Shown: piece after piece, positions 48,983-54,291 of the stretch | How the letters are laid out: every line of letters starts with the position of its first letter | How positions within the stretch are numbered: position 1 is the stretch's first letter | Assembly (NCBI GenBank): GCA_004359425.1 | Contig: PTEU01000001.1 | Coordinates: forward strand, 2,145,562-2,199,852 | Reading direction: 5' to 3' | DNA: 54,291 bases | Source of the DNA: Ideonella sp. MAG2 | Lineage (GTDB): Bacteria; Pseudomonadota; Gammaproteobacteria; Burkholderiales; Burkholderiaceae_C | Notes under the pieces: model-generated | Databases searched by the model: none | Seen by the model: the letters and a program-made list of their open reading frames with translations, nothing else | Told to the model about the DNA's origin: nothing | Made by a program: the position numbers and the translations under genes

Positions 48983-49182
48983 GAAGTTCTTTTGTCTTGG
49001 TCAGGCACGCCACAATGACTGAGCGCCGCGCCTATTGAGGAGGCCTTTTTGAAGTTTTTGCCACGGGCTTAGAGCAGCTTGAAGCGCTTGAACGGGCTTC
49101 AGCCAAGGGCAAGAGGACTTCACAAGGACAGGCCATTAGGCGCGCGATAGGCCTCATACCTTACAGTCTGACGGAGAAACAC

Positions 49183-50070
49183 ATGGAATCCCCCCGCATC
49201 GGCATCATTGGTGGCAGTGGCCTCTACCGCATGGAGGGCCTGACGGAGCTGCAAGAGCGTTACCTCGACACGCCTTACGGCTCCTGTTCAGACGCCCTGA
49301 TGCAAGGCCGCTTAGGCGGCGTGCCCGTGGTGTTTTTGGCCCGCCATGGCCGCAGCCACCACCTGGTTCCCAGCCAAGTGCCCTTCCGGGCCAACCTCCA
49401 CGCCATGAAGCAATTGGGGGTGCAGTATCTCCTGTCTGTCTCGGCCGTCGGCTCGCTGCGCGAGGAGATTGCCCCGCTGGACCTGGTGCTGCCCGACCAG
49501 TTCATTGACCTGACCCGCCAGCGCGCGGGCAGCTTTTTTGGCGACGGCGCCGTGGCCCATGTCTCCTTGGCCGACCCACTGTGCCCGGTCTTGCGCCAAA
49601 CGGTGGCCCAAGCATGGGCCGACCTGAACGACAACGCCGTGCGCCTGCATGAAGGCGGCACCTATGTCTGCATTGAAGGCCCGGCGTTTTCAACCCGGGC
49701 CGAGTCGCACTGGTACCGCAGCATGGGCGCCAGCATCATCGGCATGACCAATATGCCCGAGGCCCGCCTGGCCCGCGAAGCCGAAATCGCCTATGCCACC
49801 CTGGCCCTGGCCACCGACTGGGACTGCTGGCGGGAAAACCAAGCCTGCGTGACCGCCGACATGGCCATCGCCAACCTGCAGCAAAACGCCCAGCGCGCCC
49901 AAACCCTGGTCACCCAAGTGGTGAAGCGCCTGGCCCAAAGCTGGCCCACCAGCCCCGCCCACACGGCGCTGAGCGCCGCCTTGGTGACGCCACCGGCCGC
50001 CATGCCCGAGGCCACCCGGGCGCGGCTGGCACCGCTGCTGGCCAGGGTGACGGCGGAGCGCGGAGGGTGA
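49183..50070 (+). CDS. mtnP: S-methyl-5'-thioadenosine / thioinosine phosphorylase
   Basis: The product has 295 residues. Phosphorylase family motifs are RIGIIGGSGLYRMEGL, FLARHGRSHHLVPSQVPFRANLHAMKQLGV, SAVGSLREEIAPLDLVLPDQFIDLT, CIEGPAFSTRAESHWYRSMGASIIGMTNMPEARLAREAEI and LATDWDCW. It releases the base from 5'-methylthioadenosine (or thioinosine) using phosphate, salvaging by-products of SAM chemistry. Radical-SAM arsenosugar loci often carry such a gene because they generate nucleoside products; that link is inferred here. It looks intact. The 200-nt region upstream holds no recognised gene. Confidence 0.92.
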   Translation: MESPRIGIIGGSGLYRMEGLTELQERYLDTPYGSCSDALMQGRLGGVPVVFLARHGRSHHLVPSQVPFRANLHAMKQLGVQYLLSVSAVGSLREEIAPLDLVLPDQFIDLTRQRAGSFFGDGAVAHVSLADPLCPVLRQTVAQAWADLNDNAVRLHEGGTYVCIEGPAFSTRAESHWYRSMGASIIGMTNMPEARLAREAEIAYATLALATDWDCWRENQACVTADMAIANLQQNAQRAQTLVTQVVKRLAQSWPTSPAHTALSAALVTPPAAMPEATRARLAPLLARVTAERGG

Positions 50071-50072
50071 TG

Positions 50073-51176
50073 TCAGGGCTTGAGACGAGCGACTTCCGCT
50101 GCCATGCGCACAAACAACTCGTCGGAGGCCTGACCGTTTTCCGGATACGCCCGGTTATAGCGGCCGGCAGTGATGGCCACCACCAAATCCAGGCTCGGCA
50201 CCACATAAAGACGCTGCCCGCCGTTGCCGAAGGCTGCGGCCCAGTCCAACGATTGATGCTGGAGCTTGACTTGCCCCAGCCGCCATTGGTAGCCGTAGCG
50301 CCAATCCCGCTCTGCAGCCACGTGCCCCGTCAGGCTCTCCTTCAGGTAGGTGGGGGAGATGACCTGCCGCCCCTGCCACTGGCCGCCTTGCAAGACCAAA
50401 CGCCCGAGCTTGGCCAGATCGCGTGGCGTCAAGCGCAGCCCGGCGTGGGCCATGGGCTGCTCGGCACGCCCGGTCTGCCAAGTCACGTCGCTGATGCCCA
50501 GCGCTTGGAACAAGGCCTCCCGTGAGTAGGCATCCAAAGAGCGCCCCGTCACGCGACGCAGTACCTCGGCCAGTAGCACCGTGCAGCCGCTGTTGTAGGT
50601 ATAGCGCTGGCCCGGTGTGTGCACGACGGCGCGGTCCAGGACGTAGCCGACCATGTCGCTGGAAAGCTCCATCCGGCTTTCGTTGCTGAGCAAAGACACG
50701 GCACCATCTTCCGACCAATCCAGGCCTGCCGACATGCTCAGCAAGTGACGCAGCCTTACCTGCTGCCACGGGTCATCGGGGGCGAGTTTGCGCTCCGGAA
50801 AGAACTGCATCACCGGCGAGTCCTGCGACCCTAACTTGCCCTGAGCCATGGCCACTCCGACCAGCAGCGACACCACACTTTTGCTGATGGAGCGCAGGTC
50901 ATGCGGGGTTTGAGCACTGAAGCTCACGGGCTTGGCCCACCACTGGCCAATGGACTTATCGTCCGCCGTGAAATAGCGCTCGGCGAGCACCTGCCCGCCG
51001 ACCTCGACCACCACGCCATGCAACAAGGTTTGGGCCGCATCTGCAGGTTGCGTCATGGGACACAGGGCCTGCGACAGCGGGTTGGCCGCGTTCGACTCGC
51101 ACACCGTGGCGGCTTGCAAGGCCATTGCTGGCACCAGAGCCAGCAGCGCGAAGACATGCTGACGGCGTGGAGTCAT
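50073..51176 (-). CDS. Secreted serine hydrolase (beta-lactamase / class C family)
   Basis: The product has 367 residues from ATG 51176; the frame extends upstream into the GFA gene. The signal peptide is MTPRRQHVFALLALVPAMALQA. The penicillin-binding fold motifs are SISK (SxxK, about residue 108), YNS in PGQRYTYNSGCTVLLAEVL (YxN-type) and a late HG/KTG-like GNGG. The substrate could be a peptide, ester or beta-lactam. The start overlaps the GFA stop by 4 nt, so the two are translated together. Confidence 0.85.
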   Translation of the reverse strand: MTPRRQHVFALLALVPAMALQAATVCESNAANPLSQALCPMTQPADAAQTLLHGVVVEVGGQVLAERYFTADDKSIGQWWAKPVSFSAQTPHDLRSISKSVVSLLVGVAMAQGKLGSQDSPVMQFFPERKLAPDDPWQQVRLRHLLSMSAGLDWSEDGAVSLLSNESRMELSSDMVGYVLDRAVVHTPGQRYTYNSGCTVLLAEVLRRVTGRSLDAYSREALFQALGISDVTWQTGRAEQPMAHAGLRLTPRDLAKLGRLVLQGGQWQGRQVISPTYLKESLTGHVAAERDWRYGYQWRLGQVKLQHQSLDWAAAFGNGGQRLYVVPSLDLVVAITAGRYNRAYPENGQASDELFVRMAAEVARLKP

Positions 51177-51679
51177 CGCTGAATCACCTCGCTGCCTGAC
51201 CCCTTGGTGTGCAGGGGCACTTCTGCCAAGCCCGCCAACCACGGCATGGCCGAGTGGCCCCAGATCTGCACCTGGGGCGGCAGCTCCGCCCGCTGATCCA
51301 CGCAACCCAGCCGAATGTTGAGCACGGTAGGGTTCTCGGGCTCGCAAGCGTTGTTGGCCCCCAAGGTCCGGGCCTGGCCCGTCCCGGCCCCCCGAGGGGG
51401 CGCAAGAAAGCTTGGGGCGGCCCGGCGCTTTCTTGAGAGCTGCGTGCCGCAGTCACCGCAAAAAGCCTGGGCGCGGCGGTTGCCGCTGTCGGCCACCTTC
51501 ACATAGTGGCGCGGCGTGCCCGTCAGCTGCACTTGTGCGGCCGGGGTCGGCAGCACGGCGCGAAACGGCCCGCCGGAAAAGCGCTGGCAGTCCTCGCAAT
51601 GGCAGGCGATGACGCGGCTCGGGTCCACCAAGGCGGTGAAACTGATGTGGCCGCAATGGCAGTGGCCGGTGATTTGCAT
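51173..51679 (-). CDS. GFA family protein with in-frame palindromic insertion
   Basis: The product has 168 residues from ATG 51679. GFA zinc ligands are in GHCHCGHISF, ACHCEDCQRFSGGPFRAVLP and AFCGDCGTQL. Where homologs usually read CGTQLYA-x-EPENPTVLNIRLG, about 28 residues of Arg/Pro/Ala-rich text (SRKRRAAPSFLAPP...) are inserted between CGTQL and EPENPTVLNIRLGCVDQR. The insert coincides with a palindromic repeat at 51389-51435. The reading frame survives, so a protein with an enlarged loop near the zinc site is still possible. Confidence 0.75.
   Translation of the reverse strand: MQITGHCHCGHISFTALVDPSRVIACHCEDCQRFSGGPFRAVLPTPAAQVQLTGTPRHYVKVADSGNRRAQAFCGDCGTQLSRKRRAAPSFLAPPRGAGTGQARTLGANNACEPENPTVLNIRLGCVDQRAELPPQVQIWGHSAMPWLAGLAEVPLHTKGSGSEVIQR
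51389..51435. repeat. REP-like palindromic element inside the GFA gene
   Basis: CAAGAAAGC at 51403-51411 and GCTTTCTTG at 51427-51435 are perfect inverted repeats around a GC-rich centre, next to a second palindrome CCCCC-GA-GGGGG (51389-51400). Similar C-rich/G-rich plus AAGAAAGC palindromes are dispersed repeats in some Burkholderiales, as far as I recall. Its place exactly where the protein has extra residues suggests insertion. Confidence 0.55.
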
Positions 51680-51742
51680 AGGATCTTGAAATGAAGTGCA
51701 CGTCGATGCCTCAGTGTGCAACACAAACGTTCACAGCGTCTT

Positions 51743-52132
51743 TCAACGAGCTCGCTTCAATCCCACAGCCGCACCGACCATTTGCGTCAGATTTTTGACG
51801 GCCAACACGCCATAGAGCCATGCCTTTTGCCAGCGGTGACGCAGGACAAACACATGAAGGTGGAAGCTGCGTCGCGCCCCTGCGGAGGATCCGCTATGAA
51901 TGAGCATGAATGAATTCGGGTCACCCACATCTTCATGCGCTAAACGCTGGGCTTCTGCCAGGAAAAACCGCCAAAGTTCTTGGCCTGCGGGTGTCTGATA
52001 CTTAAGCTCTTGCTCGGAGCAAAGCACATAGCAGTAGGGCAAGCCTGGAAGGGTATAGCTGACCAACAGGCATTGCCGCTCCTGGTAAGCGGCAAGGCGG
52101 TGTTCACGACGGTTGAACATGAACCAAGGCAT
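51743..52132 (-). CDS. HIT-like protein
   Basis: The product has 129 residues from ATG 52132, preceded by GAGGAAG. The long open frame upstream is a shadow of the phosphoesterase. The segment SFMLIHSGSSAGARRSFHLHVFVLRHRW looks like a histidine-triad motif (HLHVFV) of HIT-family nucleotide-binding hydrolases, and the preceding NRREHRLAAYQERQCLLVSYTLPGLPYCYVLC fits the fold. A full H-x-H-x-H triad is not seen, so the class is tentative. It begins 7 nt after the phosphoesterase stop. Confidence 0.6.
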   Translation of the reverse strand: MPWFMFNRREHRLAAYQERQCLLVSYTLPGLPYCYVLCSEQELKYQTPAGQELWRFFLAEAQRLAHEDVGDPNSFMLIHSGSSAGARRSFHLHVFVLRHRWQKAWLYGVLAVKNLTQMVGAAVGLKRAR

Positions 52133-52139
52133 CGCTTCC

Positions 52140-53048
52140 TCACGCGCCTTCGCGCATTCTCCTTCCGTAGGACAAATCGGCTGCTGAGGTTTCCGGCCAT
52201 TGGGCACTGAAGTCCGCCGCCCAGGCGGCGGTGTCGTAGGCCACAGGCAGCAGGGCGATATAGGCACCAGCGACCTTGCGCTCTTCTTCCCACACCGGGT
52301 GAGGCGAGGGGGTGAGCGCAATGCGGCTGACCAAGCCGCGCAGGTCGCCCGCGCGGTTGGGCATGCCGGTGGCGCCGTTGTTGAGGACGGCGCGATCAGA
52401 GTCATAGACCGCCATGCCCGCCGCGCAAGTGTGGCTGCAGGCAAAGAGCTCGACCTCGGCCTGCTCAAACCAGGGCGCATAGCGCTGTGCGGCATCTGCG
52501 GCCTGCAGGGCTTGCGCGTCAAAGCCCCAACCGGCGAGCGACTGGGCGTCGCCATGCACCACGCCCACGCGGGCTTCGCCCACTTGGAAGCGGGCCACCA
52601 TGGGCAGGGCGGCCAAGTAATGCAGCAACTCAGGGTGGCGGCGCGCGGTGGCTTTGAGCTGGCGGTGGATGGCGTTGGAGCGCTGCACCACGGCCTCATC
52701 CACCGCTGCCGGGTAGGCGCAGCCGCAGTCGGCCTCGTCACCGGGGGTGTGGAACTCGGCCTCGACATTGCCTTGCAGGGCTTGGTGCCGAAGCACGGCG
52801 TGGTTGATGTGCGCAAAGTCGGCGTCGCGCACATTGAACCAGTTGAAGTCGCCGTTGAAGATCAGCGTGGCGCCGGGCTCAGCGGCCGCCATGCGCAGCA
52901 GCTCGGCCAGGGCCGCTGTGTTGCCATAGAGGCCACCGGCCACATACAAGGTGTGGGCGGTTTGCAGCGGCGCCTGGGCGATGGCGCGGGGGCCGTAGTG
53001 GTAGCGCAGCGGGCAGCTGCGGCCGGGGCGTGCGGTGGGCTCAGACAT
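52140..53048 (-). CDS. Metallophosphoesterase family protein
   Basis: The product has 302 residues from ATG 53048. Calcineurin-like motifs appear in order: YVAGGLYGNTAALAEL (place of GDxHG), LIFNGDFNWFN (GDxxD/W-type), GNVEAE (GNxE), VGVVHGDAQSLAGW (HGD) and ACSHTCAAGM (place of GHTH). The first Asp and His of the canonical GDxHG, and the last His of GHTH, are replaced. This may be a subfamily trait rather than damage. It lies directly after phnC remnants and overlaps their end by 8 nt. The substrate is unknown. Confidence 0.78.
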   Translation of the reverse strand: MSEPTARPGRSCPLRYHYGPRAIAQAPLQTAHTLYVAGGLYGNTAALAELLRMAAAEPGATLIFNGDFNWFNVRDADFAHINHAVLRHQALQGNVEAEFHTPGDEADCGCAYPAAVDEAVVQRSNAIHRQLKATARRHPELLHYLAALPMVARFQVGEARVGVVHGDAQSLAGWGFDAQALQAADAAQRYAPWFEQAEVELFACSHTCAAGMAVYDSDRAVLNNGATGMPNRAGDLRGLVSRIALTPSPHPVWEEERKVAGAYIALLPVAYDTAAWAADFSAQWPETSAADLSYGRRMREGA

Positions 53049-53550
53049 GGGTAAGGGCCTCACTCAAGGTGTCGGGCGTTATATCGACCAGGGCGGCGTC
53101 CAGCACGGCGCGGCCTTGGCGCAGCACCAGCACGCGGTCGGCCAAGCGGGGCAGCAGGCGCAGGTCATGCACCACGCTGATGAGGGTCAGGCCTTGCTCG
53201 CGCACCAAGCCGTCCAGCAGGGTCAGCAGTTCGTCCTCGGCGCGCACATCCAAGGCGGCGGTGGGCTCGTCGGCCAAGAGCAGGCGGGCGCGCTGGTGCA
53301 GGGCGCGGGCCATGGCCACTTTTTGGCGCTCGCCGCCGGAGAGCGTGTCGGCGCGGCGCAGGGCGGCATCGCCCAAACCCACCCGCGCCAGCGCCGCGTG
53401 GGCGGCCTCTTGCTCGGTGCGGGGCCAGCGGCGCAGCCAGCTCAAAGGGGACGTGAAGCGCGCCGCACCGCCGATCAAGACATTGTCCAAAGCGCTCAGG
53501 CGGCCCACCAAATGCACGCCTTGGTGGACCTGGGCCACTTGAGCGCGCAA
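53041..53550 (-). pseudogene. phnC: PhnC-like ABC ATPase, 5' truncated
   Basis: The remaining 169 codons hold the second half of a phosphonate-type ABC ATPase: VHQGVHLVGRLSALDNVLIGG (Q-loop region), ADTLSGGERQKVAMARAL (signature), ARLLLADEPTAALD (Walker B), SVVHDLRLLPRLADRVLVLRQG (H-loop). The first about 80 residues with the Walker A P-loop are absent, so it cannot bind ATP normally. The text before VAQVHQG has no family match. It lies downstream of a cut phnE, indicating one deletion across both. Confidence 0.75.
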
Positions 53551-53578
53551 AGCGCTTAACGCTGAGTTTGAGGGTTTA

Positions 53579-53764
53579 TCAAAACCAGAGCTTGAGCCAG
53601 CTCGGCTGGGCCAGCTCGGCCACCGTGGTTTGCAGGTTTTGCCAGGGCTTGCGGCCCCAGCCCAGCTCGCCTTCTTGGGCCAGCGTCCAGGCGCTCACGA
53701 CGACCAGGGCCAGGGCGGCCACGCGCCAGCCCCAAGCCTGAAGCGCCGACACAAGCCGTCTCAC
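53579..53764 (-). pseudogene. phnE: PhnE-like phosphonate permease, N-terminal fragment
   Basis: The 61-residue fragment has one membrane segment (VAALALVVVSAWTLAQ) and GWGRKPWQNLQTTVAELAQPSWLKLWF. This matches the start of PhnE-type permeases, which continue for about 200 more residues with several membrane spans. The start overlaps the phnD stop by 4 nt. The sequence stops right after LWF, where the family continues with a periplasmic loop. The missing part, with the 5' end of phnC, is deleted. Confidence 0.7.
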
Positions 53765-54291
53765 TTTGTATTCAACTTGCCGGTCGCCAAGCCAGCATCC
53801 CGGATCGGCTTATAAAAAGCGTTATCTTTGGGCACAAAGCCGTTGTAGCGCGGGGGCAGCAGCGCCGCGTTGGCCTTGAGCGCCGGGCCCACGCTGGCCA
53901 GGGCGGCGCGCAGTTGGGCCACAAAAGCGGCATCACGGGCCAACTCGGCGCGCACGGCCACCGCGTCATTGGGCAGCGGATCGGAGGTCCAGAAGACCAC
54001 GCTGTCCGAGGCCTTGATCAGCCCCTCGGCAATCATGGCGTCGCGGTTGCGGTTGTAGTCCGCGCCGGCATCCAGCTCGCGGCGGGTCACCTGCAGCTCA
54101 ATGGCTTGGTGCTTGGTGTTGATTACTTTCGAGAAATACGTGTCGGGGTTAATGCCCTGCTTCTGAAAATAATGGAAGGGAATGAGATAGCCAGACGTTG
54201 AACCTTTGTCGCCAAATGCAAAGGTTTTGCCTTTCAAATCGGCCATGCTTTTAATGCCGCTTTTCGGGTTGGTCACCATGATGCCAAAGTA
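53761..54291 (-). CDS. phnD: Phosphonate/phosphate ABC transporter substrate-binding protein PhnD (partial)
   Basis: 177 codons of the 3' part are present; the gene continues beyond the window. YFGIMVTNPKSGIKSMADLKGKTFAFGDKGSTSGYLIPFHYF, IELQVTRRELDAGADYNRNRDAMIAEG and VFWTSDPLPNDAVAVRAEL match periplasmic PhnD-type binding proteins for phosphonate or phosphite. The residues shown look intact, but the partner permease and ATPase genes are broken, so transport through this locus is unlikely. Confidence 0.88.
   Translation of the reverse strand, partial: YFGIMVTNPKSGIKSMADLKGKTFAFGDKGSTSGYLIPFHYFQKQGINPDTYFSKVINTKHQAIELQVTRRELDAGADYNRNRDAMIAEGLIKASDSVVFWTSDPLPNDAVAVRAELARDAAFVAQLRAALASVGPALKANAALLPPRYNGFVPKDNAFYKPIRDAGLATGKLNTK

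Noticed and set aside
52133..52834. Upstream extension of the HIT-like frame
   Set aside because: It is another frame of the metallophosphoesterase; the real start is at 52132 with a ribosome site.
52140..53048. Metallophosphoesterase as an inactivated enzyme
   Set aside because: The changed motif residues (GGLYGN, CSHTC) may be a subfamily feature; the frame and length are intact.
53551..53578. GCTTAAC half site suggesting an attC at the phnE/phnC junction
   Set aside because: It matches RYYYAAC, but no matching GTTRRRY core or pairing arm follows within about 120 nt.

Overview
The window is about 54 kb of GC-rich DNA from a betaproteobacterium. A Burkholderiales member (Comamonadaceae / Rubrivivax-Leptothrix-like) fits best. 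This is inferred from the aerobic benzoyl-CoA (box) pathway, the pilT-pilU locus, the rsmI/yraN/SIS/BON cluster, a minimal PutA with a divergent Lrp-type regulator, Kup, TldD and an arsenosugar-type glycosyltransferase pair. I saw no rRNA, tRNA, CRISPR array, complete transposase or prophage.

Layout. (1) 1-7230: the C-terminus of a BoxR-like regulator, then boxC, boxB and boxA, an enoyl-CoA hydratase and a PaaH-like 3-hydroxyacyl-CoA dehydrogenase. Together they open the ring of benzoyl-CoA and feed beta-oxidation. A TTGACA/GATAAT promoter with TGCA words around its -10 box lies before boxC. (2) 7240-8956: two GNAT acetyltransferases, a DUF2007 protein and a CWC-type cysteine-rich protein. 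(3) 9028-12201 (minus): two secreted DUF1566 proteins, one a large Ig-repeat lipoprotein. (4) 12417-17558 (minus): MaoC / acyl-CoA dehydrogenase / HSD10-like SDR, then the K+ transporter Kup. (5) 17618-21358: a very large multidomain glycosyltransferase whose 3' end looks truncated. (6) 21444 to about 24060: a lower-GC block of small genes separated by attC-like sites, headed by an attI1-like sequence and without integrase; this reads as a decayed integron or cassette cluster. (7) 24409-36114: putA/putR, yggS, pilT-cNMP-pilU, a 3-hydroxyisobutyrate-dehydrogenase-like gene, and BON/SIS/yraN/rsmI. (8) 36270-42483: tldD, then a GT2-like enzyme, a lipoprotein, a left-handed beta-helix protein and a sulfatase. 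(9) 42584-44472: a Phe-rich leader peptide and terminator before DAHP synthase (aroG), then a yefM-yoeB toxin-antitoxin pair. (10) 44630-50070: remnants of an arsenosugar-type locus, with three genes damaged by apparent deletions, and an MTA phosphorylase. (11) 50073-54291 (minus): a serine hydrolase, a GFA protein interrupted by a palindromic element, a HIT-like protein, a metallophosphoesterase and a phnD-phnE-phnC phosphonate transporter that has lost the 3' part of phnE and the 5' part of phnC.

The points most worth following are the attenuator-like leader of aroG, the integrase-less cassette array with an attI1-like head, the in-frame palindromic insertion in the GFA gene, and the repeated pattern of genes cut short by clean deletions. 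That pattern could be real gene decay or assembly error; read data would decide. All family assignments come from recognising protein sequence by eye; no database search was run.
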